In this document: positions 47,969 to 56,743 of the stretch, piece after piece
Layout of the letters: each line of letters begins with the position of its first letter
How positions within the stretch are numbered: position 1 is the stretch's first letter
Origin: an uncultured Eubacterium sp.
Lineage (GTDB): Bacteria; Bacillota; Clostridia; Lachnospirales; CAG-274
Assembly (NCBI GenBank): GCA_900551755.1
Contig: URXK01000009.1
Coordinates: forward strand, 1-64,000
DNA: 64,000 nt
Reading direction: 5' to 3'
Made by a program: the position numbers and the translations under genes
Notes under the pieces: model-generated
What the model saw: the letters and a program-made list of their open reading frames with translations, nothing else
What the model was told of the DNA's origin: nothing
Database searches by the model: none

Positions 47969-49153
47969 ATGACTATTAAAGATTTAATTGAAAAGAGAAA
48001 TCAGGCTTTTGAGGCGGCTAAGAATTTTGCATCATCCCACGCTACTGACAAAGGCACACTTAATGATGAAGACTATGCAACTTATCAGAATATGGAAAAG
48101 GAAATTGAAAACTACAGCAGAGAAATCTCTCGTATGCAAAGATTAGAGGATATGGAGCAGGAAATGTCAAAGCCTGTAAATACACCTCTTACATCAAGAC
48201 CTATGAAACAGACAATCAATCAGCCTGAGTCTTTCAGAGCAACTGATGAGTATAAGTCTGCTATGGTAGGTGCGTTGCGTTCCAATTTTAGAAATGTTAG
48301 TAATGTACTTACCGAGGGTGTTGACTCAGATGGTGGTTACCTTGTGCCGGAGGAATATGACCGCAGACTTATTGATGTTCTTGACGAGGAAAATATTATG
48401 CGTAAGCTTGCTACAAAGATTACAACAAGTGGCTTACATAAGATTAATATTGCTGCTACAAAGCCAGCTGCATCTTGGATTGAAGAGGGTGGTGCTTTGA
48501 CATTTGGTAATGCGACTTTTACTCAACTTTTTCTTGATGCCTATAAGCTTCATGTGGCTGTTAAGGTGACTGATGAATTGCTTTATGATAATGCTTTTGG
48601 TCTTGAAAACTATATTATTGAACAATTTGGTAAGGCTCTTGCAAATGCTGAAGAAGATGCCTTTCTTAATGGTGACGGTAATGGTAAGCCACTTGGTATT
48701 TTTGCTGAAACTGGTGGTGGTACAGTTTTAAGTACAGTAACAAAAATTACTGCTGACGATATTATTAATCTCGTATACACACTTAAAAGACCTTATAGAA
48801 GAAATGCTAAGTTTATTATTAATGACAAGTTGATTTCTGTTATTAGAACTTTAAAAGATAATAATGGTGCTTATATTTGGCAACCTAATTACCAAAGTGG
48901 CGAGCCAGATAGACTTTTGGGATATGAAGTATATACATCGCAGTTTGCTCCTACTACTGCTATTGCCTTTGGTGATTATAGCTATTATAACATTGGTGAT
49001 AGAGGTACTCGTTCCTTTGCGGAGCTTAAAGAACTTTTTGCTGGTAATGGTATGGTTGGCTTTGTGGCTAAAGAAAGAGTTGACGGTAAACTTGTACTTC
49101 CAGAAGCTGTTCAAATCTTAAAAATAACAGAGGCTAAAAGCACAAAAGCTTAA
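47969..49153 (+). CDS. HK97-family major capsid protein
   Basis: A 394-residue capsid protein. An N-terminal helical delta region (about 1-95, charged coiled coil) is probably removed by the protease; the mature part begins near the FRATDEYKSAM segment. GGYLVPEEYDRRLIDVLDEE, AAEDAFLNGDGNGKPLGI-like motif (EEDAFLNGDGNGKP) and ELFAGNGMVGFVAKERVDGK are typical. Its strong ribosome site ACGGAGG fits high expression. Confidence 0.95.
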   Translation: MTIKDLIEKRNQAFEAAKNFASSHATDKGTLNDEDYATYQNMEKEIENYSREISRMQRLEDMEQEMSKPVNTPLTSRPMKQTINQPESFRATDEYKSAMVGALRSNFRNVSNVLTEGVDSDGGYLVPEEYDRRLIDVLDEENIMRKLATKITTSGLHKINIAATKPAASWIEEGGALTFGNATFTQLFLDAYKLHVAVKVTDELLYDNAFGLENYIIEQFGKALANAEEDAFLNGDGNGKPLGIFAETGGGTVLSTVTKITADDIINLVYTLKRPYRRNAKFIINDKLISVIRTLKDNNGAYIWQPNYQSGEPDRLLGYEVYTSQFAPTTAIAFGDYSYYNIGDRGTRSFAELKELFAGNGMVGFVAKERVDGKLVLPEAVQILKITEAKSTKA

Positions 49154-49179
49154 TAATTTATTTATGGGAGGGAAGTTAA

Positions 49180-49449
49180 ATGGTAAGTCTTGATGAAGCA
49201 AAAAACTATCTCCGCATTGACGGTGATGATGATGATGCTTTGATAGAAACTTTACTCAATACAGCTATTCAACTTTGTGCCGATATTTCAAGATGTGATA
49301 ATGAGGAGTTTTCAAAGTCTGCATTAAGCAAAACAGCTGTACTTTATACCCTTGGTTATCTATATGAGCATAGAGAGGACGCAGACCATCACGATTTGAT
49401 ATTGACACTTCGCTCCTTACTATTTTCTTTGAGAGAGGGTGTGTTTTAA
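49180..49449 (+). CDS. Head-tail connector (gp6-like)
   Basis: An 89-residue gp6-type connector: LDEAKNYLRIDGDDDDALIE and an alpha-helical body with CADISRC. GGGAGGGAAG precedes the ATG. It forms the ring beneath the portal. Its stop overlaps the putative ATA start of the next gene. Confidence 0.88.
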   Translation: MVSLDEAKNYLRIDGDDDDALIETLLNTAIQLCADISRCDNEEFSKSALSKTAVLYTLGYLYEHREDADHHDLILTLRSLLFSLREGVF

Positions 49450-49808
49450 TAGCGAATGATATATTAGAAAGATTAAGGCACAGGATTGATGTGTTTTCAA
49501 GAATTGAAAGCAAGACGGAGTTTGGAGAGCTTACCTACAAGTATGAAAAAGTCCAAACTGTATGGGCTGAGATTACACCAACATCCGGCAGAGAAAATAC
49601 ACTTGATGGAAACTCTATACAAGCAAGTATTACTCACAAGGTTACTGTAAGAACAGGTGCAATTAAGAAACCTCGTAATGATATGTACTTTGAATACAAA
49701 GGACAGCGTTACGAGGTTATGTATTTTATGCCCTATTACAGAAAAAATGACCTTATTGAATTTTACTGCAAATTAATTATTGAAGGAGAGAATGACTATG
49801 GAAGATAA
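49449..49808 (+). CDS. Head-tail adaptor (possible ATA start)
   Basis: About 119 residues. The family N-terminus (LRHRIDVFSRIES then the TVRTGAIKKPRNDMYFEYKG beta region) is complete only if translation begins at ATA 49449 (M-A-N-D-I-L-E-R-L-R-H-R-I). The next conventional start, GTG 49491, would delete the conserved LRHRI and has no ribosome site. AGAGAGGG lies 9 bases before ATA, in a TAATA stop-start overlap. Confidence 0.85.
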   Translation: MANDILERLRHRIDVFSRIESKTEFGELTYKYEKVQTVWAEITPTSGRENTLDGNSIQASITHKVTVRTGAIKKPRNDMYFEYKGQRYEVMYFMPYYRKNDLIEFYCKLIIEGENDYGR

Positions 49809-50196
49809 AGAAATTAAAAAGGTATCACTCAAACAGCTTATTGAGAAGAAGTTAGAGAGAGATAATAAGAAAACAGCTACAAAGGATATTTATATCGAGA
49901 GTTTAGGTGGAAGTATTACATTTAACAATCCATCTGATGCTGCAAGAATTGAGTATTCAGAAAAGACAAAAACAGAGAGTTATGTCGATATGGTAGACGG
50001 AATGGTTAAGCTCATTTATGATTGTTGTCCTATGCTACATTCAAAGGAATTACAGGAGAGTATTGAGGTTGATTATCCTTATGATACAGTAAGGTCAATT
50101 TTTGATATTACTGAAATCACCGATATTGGTGTAAAGCTCATAAACTTTTTTGATAATGATGAAGATGATGACGCAGAAGAAAAGCTAAAAAACTAA
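49798..50196 (+). CDS. Tail assembly chaperone (gpG-like)
   Basis: A 132-residue acidic protein preceding the tape measure gene (SESYVDMVDG-type region: KTESYVDMVDGMVKLIYDCC). GAAGGAGAG precedes ATG 49798. It ends CTA AAA AAC TAA, where A_AAA_AAC is a canonical -1 slippery site, and the -1 frame stays open for 59 more codons. Confidence 0.8.
   Translation: MEDKEIKKVSLKQLIEKKLERDNKKTATKDIYIESLGGSITFNNPSDAARIEYSEKTKTESYVDMVDGMVKLIYDCCPMLHSKELQESIEVDYPYDTVRSIFDITEITDIGVKLINFFDNDEDDDAEEKLKN
50187..50193 (+). promoter_or_regulatory. Programmed -1 frameshift site A_AAA_AAC
   Basis: The heptamer at 50187-50193 is in the correct frame (CT A AAA AAC TAA) with the zero-frame stop directly after it. 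Slippage lets ribosomes read CTA ATT GAG and on. Confidence 0.8.
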
Positions 50197-50372
50197 TTGA
50201 GAAAGACAGCGAGTTAAATATGCTGTCTTTCTTTGCAGTTAGAGGCGTTAAGCCTGAATATTTACTTTCATTATCACCTACAGAGAGAGCTTTTTACAGA
50301 ATAAGTATGGAGCTGTGGTACAAAGAAATTAATGGAGTATTGAAAGTATTAGGAGGTGTCAAACTTGGGTAA
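50193..50372 (+). CDS. -1 frame extension of the tail chaperone (gpT-like)
   Basis: 59 codons (LIEKDSELNMLSFFAVRGVK, PEYLLSLSPTERAFYRISME, LWYKEINGVLKV...) with no start of its own, reached by the frameshift at 50187-50193 to give a 191-residue fusion. It overlaps the tape measure start by 8 bases. This is the standard lambda G/G-T arrangement. Confidence 0.8.
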   Translation, partial: LIEKDSELNMLSFFAVRGVKPEYLLSLSPTERAFYRISMELWYKEINGVLKVLGGVKLG

Positions 50373-53300
50373 AACAATTAATACGATATTGAACTTAACT
50401 GATAAGTTTACACCAAAGTTAAATGAAGCAGGCAAAGAGGCTCTTATTTTTAAAGAGAAACTTAAAAACTGTAATACTGCTGCAAACAGCATAGATAAAG
50501 GTTTATCTAAACTAGCTAAAACAGCAGTTGTAGCTGGTGCTGCCGGTGTAGCTGCTATGGGTGCTTTTGCAAAGTCATCTCTTGATACTTACAAGGATTT
50601 TCAGCAAAGTATGTCAAATGTAGCGGGTATTTTAAGTGTTGATACTACATCAGAAACATATAAAAAACTTGAATCAGCTGCAAGAGAGGCAGGCAAAAGC
50701 ACAACAAAAACTGCACAGGAATCAGCAGATGCGTTAAGTTATATGGCTCTTGCCGGCTGGTCTGTTGAAGACAGTATGAATGGCTTGATGCCAATTCTTA
50801 GAGCTAGTGAGGCAACCGGTGCAGACCTTGCAACTACTTCTGATTTAGTTACTGATTCAATGTCTGCTCTTGGCTTGCAGACAAATCAGCTTGGCAATTA
50901 TCTTGATGTGTGTGCAAGGGCTCAAAACAAGTCAAACACCACTCTTACACAGATGCAAGAGGCTTATATCGGCTGTGGTGCTACTTTCAAAAATTTTAAT
51001 ACAGAGCTTGATGAGTCTGGTGCTTTGCTTGGTATTATAGCTAATAGGGGTATTAAAGGCTCTGAGGCAGGTAATAGCTTACAAAGTACACTTGTAAATC
51101 TTACTAAGCAAAGTGGCGAAAGTTATAAGGCAATGCAGGCACTTGGTGTTTCTGCGTACGATTCGCAAGGCAAATTTAAAGGTGTGTCAAATGTTCTCTT
51201 GGAATTAAATGACAAAACTAAAAATTTAACAGAAGAACAGAGAAACAACTATCTTACTATGATAGCTGGCAAGACACAGCTTACAACTTTAAATGCCTTG
51301 ATGGCAGGTTTAACAAATACTCTAAGCAATGGTAAAACTGAGTTCCAGGACTTGAGAGAACAATTACAAAGTTGTAATGGCTCTTTAGATAAAATGGCAA
51401 ATACAATGACTAATAATCTTAGTGGTGCTATGGCCAGAGCACAGTCTGCCACAGATGATTTTAAAATAACGGTAGGCAAAAAGCTAGAGCCTTATGTTAC
51501 ACAGTTCTTTAACTGGTTTTCAGCTAAGTTACCTAATGCAACAGAAAAGTTTGCTGTATTTCTTGATAACAAAGTACCTAGAGCAATTAACTTCTGCAAA
51601 AATGCTTTTGAAAAAATAAAGCCGACTGTTTCTTTTATCATTAGAAATTTTTCAGAGCTTGCTATTGCAGGTGGTACTGTTGTAGCAGGCTTAAAAGCAT
51701 TTAGCATAGCAGTTAAAGTATCTAGCTTTATTAATAAGTTAAAAGGAACTATGACAAGTTTAACAGTAGCACAGAAGTTAGCGACTATCTGCCAAACAGC
51801 TTTTAACACTAGTTTACTTGCGTGTCCTATTACTTGGATTGTTGCAATCGTTGCGGCTGCGGGAGCAGGTTTTCTTATATGGAAAAAACATATGGAAAAA
51901 GCTGATATAGCTAAACACTTCGGTGATATTACTCTTTCAGCTGAAGAATGTTCCAATATTGTTAAAAATGTTTTTGGAAGTGAAACTATACAGAAAGTTG
52001 AAGCGACTAAAACAGCCTATGAACAGTTTGAAGAAAGTTTACAAAAAACTTCTGATTCAGCAAAGGAGCTTAAAAAACTTAATTTTAGAATAAGCCTTGG
52101 CGATACAACTATTAGCCAAGATGATTATATGGCTACAGTTGATGATTATGTTGCTAATTTACAAACAGCAATAAAAGATAAGCAATATAGTTTATCTTTA
52201 AACATAGACTTGTTATTTGATGGTAGTGATTATGGTAATACTTTCTTAAATGATTCAAATAACTATTATAATGCACTAATAGAACAAGGAAATGGATTAG
52301 GCGAAGATTTAAAAGAAGCAGTTAAAAATGCGTATGACCATAACTGGGACTTTGATAGTTCTGAGGCTGTAGCTGCTATTATGAAACATCAAGCTGAAAT
52401 ACAAGAAAAAATAGCAACAGCACAGAGCGAAGCAAAGTTAGAAACTCTTAAATATGATTTTTCAACTGGTGATTTAAGTCAAGAAAGTTTTGAAAACTTA
52501 ATAAATGCTGGTACAGAGCAAATGAATACATTAAAAGAAACATATAACAATGCTAGAGTTGATGCTATAGCTAGTGCTAAGTTAATGTATTCGGAGGGTT
52601 CTGCTGAACTGCAAAAGGCAATTGAAGAATCTAATAATGCCTATAATCAAAAAATGGCAGAGGCTAGTGCTAAAAATGTACAGTTTCAAGTTGATGCAAT
52701 AAAACAAGCTTATCCAGAGCTTGGAGATTCTTTTTATGAAGCTTTTCAATCTGCTATAAATAATAGTGGAAAATTAGAAGCAATAGATAAACAGTTAGCA
52801 GCAGGAATGGAAGTAGATTATACTGAAATTCAAGGTGCATTAGAGGAAGCAATGGAAAAAGCTACAAGTGCTGCAGGTATAAGTGATGAGGCTAGAGACA
52901 ATCTAAAAGGCTTTTTTGAAAAAATGGTTCCGTCTGTCGAAGAACTTGAATCCACAACCTCTAAACTTAAAACTATTCCAGCAGAATTTACTAAAACTTT
53001 AAATAATGCTGAGATGTTAGGTGCAGCTGCTAATAATGCTGCTGCTTTAAGAAAAGTTGCATCTGATGCACTTGGCAAAGCTACAGAAACAGACCTTAGT
53101 TCAGCTAAAAAAGGTGGAGAGGCTATTGGTAAATCCTTCGGTGATGATGCAGATAGCCAAAGCAATAAAGCTAATGCTGTAAAAGGAGCTAACGCACTTA
53201 GAAAAGCCCTTAAAGAACAGCTAGAAAAGAGCATGACTGTAACAGTTCCAGTTGTAATTAATACATCAGAAAGCACTGGGGATAACAATAATGCTTCAAA

Positions 53301-53565
53301 TAAAACTGATGATAACGCAGTAGGTACAACTTATTTTGGTGGTGGATTAACAACAATTAATGAGCACGGTTACGAAGTAATAGATTTGCCACAAGGCACA
53401 AGGATATATCCACATTCACAAAGTGAAAAGATGATGAATAATAATTCTCCTAATGTTTCTGTTTCTGTGAATGTAAATGGTAATATCTTTGGCCTTGAAA
53501 ATGCTGCGGAGCTTATAGGTAGTATGGTTTGCGATAAGATAGTTGAAAGCATAAAGGCGGTGTAA
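50365..53565 (+). CDS. Tail tape measure protein (TTG start)
   Basis: A 1066-residue protein setting tail length. The N-terminal TP901-like core (FQQSMSNVAGILSVDTTSE, YMALAGWSVEDSMNGLMPIL) is followed by two hydrophobic segments (about 425-445 and 475-505), long coiled coils (520-940) and a C-terminal tail-tip region (TYFGGGLTTINEHGYEVIDL). TTG 50365 has AGGAGG with 8-base spacing; GTG 50356 lies inside that site. Confidence 0.93.
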   Translation: MGKTINTILNLTDKFTPKLNEAGKEALIFKEKLKNCNTAANSIDKGLSKLAKTAVVAGAAGVAAMGAFAKSSLDTYKDFQQSMSNVAGILSVDTTSETYKKLESAAREAGKSTTKTAQESADALSYMALAGWSVEDSMNGLMPILRASEATGADLATTSDLVTDSMSALGLQTNQLGNYLDVCARAQNKSNTTLTQMQEAYIGCGATFKNFNTELDESGALLGIIANRGIKGSEAGNSLQSTLVNLTKQSGESYKAMQALGVSAYDSQGKFKGVSNVLLELNDKTKNLTEEQRNNYLTMIAGKTQLTTLNALMAGLTNTLSNGKTEFQDLREQLQSCNGSLDKMANTMTNNLSGAMARAQSATDDFKITVGKKLEPYVTQFFNWFSAKLPNATEKFAVFLDNKVPRAINFCKNAFEKIKPTVSFIIRNFSELAIAGGTVVAGLKAFSIAVKVSSFINKLKGTMTSLTVAQKLATICQTAFNTSLLACPITWIVAIVAAAGAGFLIWKKHMEKADIAKHFGDITLSAEECSNIVKNVFGSETIQKVEATKTAYEQFEESLQKTSDSAKELKKLNFRISLGDTTISQDDYMATVDDYVANLQTAIKDKQYSLSLNIDLLFDGSDYGNTFLNDSNNYYNALIEQGNGLGEDLKEAVKNAYDHNWDFDSSEAVAAIMKHQAEIQEKIATAQSEAKLETLKYDFSTGDLSQESFENLINAGTEQMNTLKETYNNARVDAIASAKLMYSEGSAELQKAIEESNNAYNQKMAEASAKNVQFQVDAIKQAYPELGDSFYEAFQSAINNSGKLEAIDKQLAAGMEVDYTEIQGALEEAMEKATSAAGISDEARDNLKGFFEKMVPSVEELESTTSKLKTIPAEFTKTLNNAEMLGAAANNAAALRKVASDALGKATETDLSSAKKGGEAIGKSFGDDADSQSNKANAVKGANALRKALKEQLEKSMTVTVPVVINTSESTGDNNNASNKTDDNAVGTTYFGGGLTTINEHGYEVIDLPQGTRIYPHSQSEKMMNNNSPNVSVSVNVNGNIFGLENAAELIGSMVCDKIVESIKAV

Positions 53566-53566
53566 T

Positions 53567-53980
53567 ATGGGCTTTGAAATAGAAGGATTAGACGAAGTAA
53601 CAGAGGCTTTTAATATGGTGCAGGATTTATATCCTAAAGAAATCAAGAAGTTTATGCAAACTGAAGGCAACAAGCTAAAAAAAGAAACTAAGAAAAAAGC
53701 TAGGTCTGATGTAAAGAAAAAGACAGGTAATTATCTAAAGGGCATAAAGCGAGGCAAGTATTACAAATATAGTGGTAATGGTGCTGACAGTATAAGAGTT
53801 TATGCTGGTAAGCCAGCCCATCACGGTCACTTACTAGAATATGGCCATAAAACATCAAGTGGAAATAAGACTAAAGCCTATCATATTTTTAAGACATCAG
53901 CTGATGCTTTTGAAAACACATATAACAACGATTGTGAAGATTTTGCAAATAAAATTGTTGAACCACTTAATAAGAGGTGA
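53567..53980 (+). CDS. HK97 gp10-like tail completion protein
   Basis: A 137-residue basic protein (KKFMQTEGNKLKKETKKKAR, HHGHLLEYGHKTSSGNKTKA). The HLLEYGH segment is the family mark. It starts 1 base after the tape measure stop. In most phages it precedes the sheath and tape measure genes; here the tape measure comes first. Confidence 0.85.
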   Translation: MGFEIEGLDEVTEAFNMVQDLYPKEIKKFMQTEGNKLKKETKKKARSDVKKKTGNYLKGIKRGKYYKYSGNGADSIRVYAGKPAHHGHLLEYGHKTSSGNKTKAYHIFKTSADAFENTYNNDCEDFANKIVEPLNKR

Positions 53981-53985
53981 TTAAT

Positions 53986-54426
53986 ATTGTTACATTAAAA
54001 GATATTTACAAAGCTGTTTGCGACCACATAGCTAGTGCTACAAATATACAACTTGCAGATAGTGACCAAGAAGAACCGGTTATAAGACCATCATTTAAGG
54101 TGTTTATGGATACAGTAAATTCCGGTTTATATTCGTCTGGACTAAGAAGTATAAAAACATACTTTAATATATATTTTTACGCAACGAATAAAAAGCAATG
54201 CAAATCTGAAATTTATGAAATTGAAGATATGCTTGCTTTTTCTTTTTTAGTACCTTTGCGAATTAAAGATACCTGTGCTGTATTTGTAGACAACTTGAAG
54301 TTCGAAAAGGTTGATGATGGAATATTAAATATTAGCTTTGATTTTGAGATAGGCACAGAGTTTATTGATGAAAGCAGCATTGAGCCTATGGAAGAATTAA
54401 GAATAAATGAAAAATTGGAGGAATGA
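53986..54426 (+). CDS. Tail terminator-like protein (possible ATT start)
   Basis: About 146 residues (VTLKDIYKAVCDHIASATNI, RPSFKVFMDTVN, TYFNIYFYATNKK). It has the size and neighbours of the DUF6838-type tail terminator. GTG 53977 in frame overlaps the previous stop but lacks a site; GAGG (53974-53977) is 8 bases from ATT 53986. No ATG is available. Confidence 0.75.
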   Translation: MVTLKDIYKAVCDHIASATNIQLADSDQEEPVIRPSFKVFMDTVNSGLYSSGLRSIKTYFNIYFYATNKKQCKSEIYEIEDMLAFSFLVPLRIKDTCAVFVDNLKFEKVDDGILNISFDFEIGTEFIDESSIEPMEELRINEKLEE

Positions 54427-54430
54427 TTAA

Positions 54431-55495
54431 ATGGCAACAAGACCAACTATTGAAATTGATTTTAAACAATTAGCGACAACAGCTATTGAAAGAAGTGAAA
54501 GAGGCACAGCTATTTTACTTTTAAACGATGACACAAATGAAGATACAGCTGTCAAGATATATAAGGATATTACAGAAATTGATGAAACATTATATACAGA
54601 TGACAGTATTGAACATATCAAGGCTTGTATGGCTTATGCACCTTATGAAGTTGTTGTAATTAGCAAGAATAGTACTAACTTAGCTGACTTTACTAAAGAA
54701 ATTTTAAAAATAAGAAACACAGGCTGGATTGCTTTTGCTGGTTTAGATTCTGTGCAAAGTGACTTAGCAAGTTGGGTAAAGTCACAGGAAAATATGGGCA
54801 GAACATATAAGGTTATAGGTACTGTAGCTAAGCAAGACTGTAAGCATTATGTATACTTTAATCAGGCTGTAATAGATAACGAGGGTAACGGTGTACAAGC
54901 TGTTGATTACTTATCTAGCTTATTAGGCCTTATTGCAAGTTGTAATATTAATAAGAGTTGTACTAATCACTTATGTACTGACATTGACAGAGTTGATGAA
55001 GTTAGTGATATAGATACAGCTGTAAAAGCAGGCCAGCTTGTTTTAACCAATGACATTGGTGGTGTTAAGATTGTGACAGGTTGTAATAGCCTTGTAACAC
55101 TTAATGGCAACACAGCAACAGAGGATATGCAGTACATAGAAACGGTAGAGGCTATGGATTTAATAAGAGATGATATTAAATCTGTCTTTAAAGAAACTTA
55201 TCAAGGTAAGTTTAAGAATAAGTATAAGTATCAAATGTTATTTATTGGTGCAGTTAGACAGTATTATTCACAGCTTGCGAATGAGGATATTCTTGATGAT
55301 GAATACGACAATACAGCAGAAATTGACATAAATGCACAGCGTTCAGCTTGGCTTGGCTCAGGTAAGGTCGAGGCTGAGGATTGGGATGATGACACAGTTA
55401 AGAGAATGGCCTTCAAGAGAAGTGTGTTCTTGAGCTGTAATATTAAGATACTAAACTGTATGGAAAACTTGAAATTTACAGTTGAATTAGTATAA
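54431..55495 (+). CDS. Phage tail sheath protein
   Basis: A 354-residue contractile sheath (XkdK-like). N-terminal TRPTIEIDFKQLATTAIERS, RGTAILLLNDD, and the C-terminal RQYYSQLANEDILDDEYDNT and KRSVFLSCNIKILNCMENLK are family marks. It defines a myovirus tail. GGAGG precedes the ATG. Confidence 0.9.
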   Translation: MATRPTIEIDFKQLATTAIERSERGTAILLLNDDTNEDTAVKIYKDITEIDETLYTDDSIEHIKACMAYAPYEVVVISKNSTNLADFTKEILKIRNTGWIAFAGLDSVQSDLASWVKSQENMGRTYKVIGTVAKQDCKHYVYFNQAVIDNEGNGVQAVDYLSSLLGLIASCNINKSCTNHLCTDIDRVDEVSDIDTAVKAGQLVLTNDIGGVKIVTGCNSLVTLNGNTATEDMQYIETVEAMDLIRDDIKSVFKETYQGKFKNKYKYQMLFIGAVRQYYSQLANEDILDDEYDNTAEIDINAQRSAWLGSGKVEAEDWDDDTVKRMAFKRSVFLSCNIKILNCMENLKFTVELV

Positions 55496-55508
55496 GGAGG
55501 GCAAGATT

Positions 55509-55934
55509 ATGTTTGATGATAATAAATTCCTAAAAGGCACAAGTGGAGAAGTGTTTTTAAACAATACTATGCTCACTGAAATAAATAAAATCAATATTAA
55601 GATGACAGGTCAGTTTGAGGACTTTTCGCCTTGCGGAGATTATTGCAGCCACCACGTTTATGTTGGATACGACGGTGAGGGTACTCTTGAGGGTGTAAGA
55701 ATTAACACAATGATTGATGCGGATTTGATAGAGGCTTATCAGAAAGGCATTACACCTAGCTATAAGATTGTTGCAAATCTTACAGACCCTAATACAGGAA
55801 AGACAGAAAGCTATATGATTACTGGTGTACAGTTTACTGAAATTTCTCCTACAGACTGGGAATCTAAAAAACTTGTTACTAGAAGTATGCCATTCACTTT
55901 TACAGAGATAAAGGTACTCTCTAGGATTGATTAA
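55509..55934 (+). CDS. Phage tail tube protein
   Basis: A 141-residue XkdM-like tube subunit (FLKGTSGEVFLNNTMLTEIN, YVGYDGEGTLEGVRI, PSYKIVANLTDPNTGKTESY). It forms the inner tube within the sheath. AAGGAGGG precedes the ATG. Confidence 0.88.
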   Translation: MFDDNKFLKGTSGEVFLNNTMLTEINKINIKMTGQFEDFSPCGDYCSHHVYVGYDGEGTLEGVRINTMIDADLIEAYQKGITPSYKIVANLTDPNTGKTESYMITGVQFTEISPTDWESKKLVTRSMPFTFTEIKVLSRID

Positions 55935-55935
55935 T

Positions 55936-56289
55936 ATGGATAGCTATATTGAACTTGCAAAAGAAATTCATCAAAGAAACAATCCTAAGAAAGTTGGTAT
56001 TTGCGTGGGTGAGGTTACAAGCCTCACTCCCGTAAATATAAGAGTGTATTACAATGGTGAGCCTTTGGATTTTGATGAGTTTTTTAATGTTGAGGGTCTT
56101 ATTAATGGCGGCTCAGGTGTAACAACCGGTAATTTATATGTTGGAAAATATCCTGTTGAAGTTGGTGATAGATTTATCTGTGTGACGGGTAACGATAATC
56201 AATGCCTTTATGTTCTCGGTAAATTGGAAAGTATAGGGACAGACAGTGACGGCGAACCCAAAGGCCTATTTATTTACTTGGAGGAGTGA
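55936..56289 (+). CDS. DUF2577-like baseplate protein (XkdR-like)
   Basis: A 117-residue protein: helical N-terminus (YIELAKEIHQRNNPKKVGIC) then a small OB-like barrel (GEVTSLTPVNIRVYYNGEPL, YPVEVGDRFICVTGNDNQC). AGGA is 9 bases before ATG 55936. Baseplate position supports the call. Confidence 0.75.
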   Translation: MDSYIELAKEIHQRNNPKKVGICVGEVTSLTPVNIRVYYNGEPLDFDEFFNVEGLINGGSGVTTGNLYVGKYPVEVGDRFICVTGNDNQCLYVLGKLESIGTDSDGEPKGLFIYLEE

Positions 56290-56293
56290 TGCT

Positions 56294-56743
56294 ATGTTTC
56301 CAACTGATTATACAGAAATAATAACAGAAGAAAATGAAACTGTAGGCTGTGATTTCGCTTTTGACTATGAAAGTGGCCAGCATTTATTGACAAATGGAAG
56401 TTTGGAAGAATGTTCAAATATACAGGCTATAAAGCAATTCATTCAAAATGTTTTGCGAACAAAGTTAAATGCTTATAGAGTTTATATTGATGGTGAAATA
56501 GATAACTTTGGCATAAGTATATATAATTATTTGGGGCAAAGAACACTCCCTTTAGGCTATCTAAACAGTGAACTTAAACGAGAGGTAACAGAACAGCTTT
56601 TAAAACATACTCAAATTAGCTCTGTATCAAATTGGCAAGGTAAGAGAGAAAGACAAGGACTATCAATATCATTCACGGTTACACTTGTTGACGGTACAGA
56701 GATTAAGGAGAGTGATTTTAATGTTCAAAGTAATACTGTATAA
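56294..56743 (+). CDS. DUF2634 baseplate wedge protein (XkdS-like)
   Basis: A 149-residue gp25-like wedge subunit (GCDFAFDYESGQHLLTNGSL, EECSNIQAIKQFIQNVLRTK). GGAGGAGTG precedes ATG 56294. Overlaps the next gene by 23 bases. Confidence 0.85.
   Translation: MFPTDYTEIITEENETVGCDFAFDYESGQHLLTNGSLEECSNIQAIKQFIQNVLRTKLNAYRVYIDGEIDNFGISIYNYLGQRTLPLGYLNSELKREVTEQLLKHTQISSVSNWQGKRERQGLSISFTVTLVDGTEIKESDFNVQSNTV

Noticed and set aside
51249..53288. Antisense frames in the tape measure gene
   Set aside because: Long alanine/serine-rich shadows caused by repetitive codon use of the sense gene.
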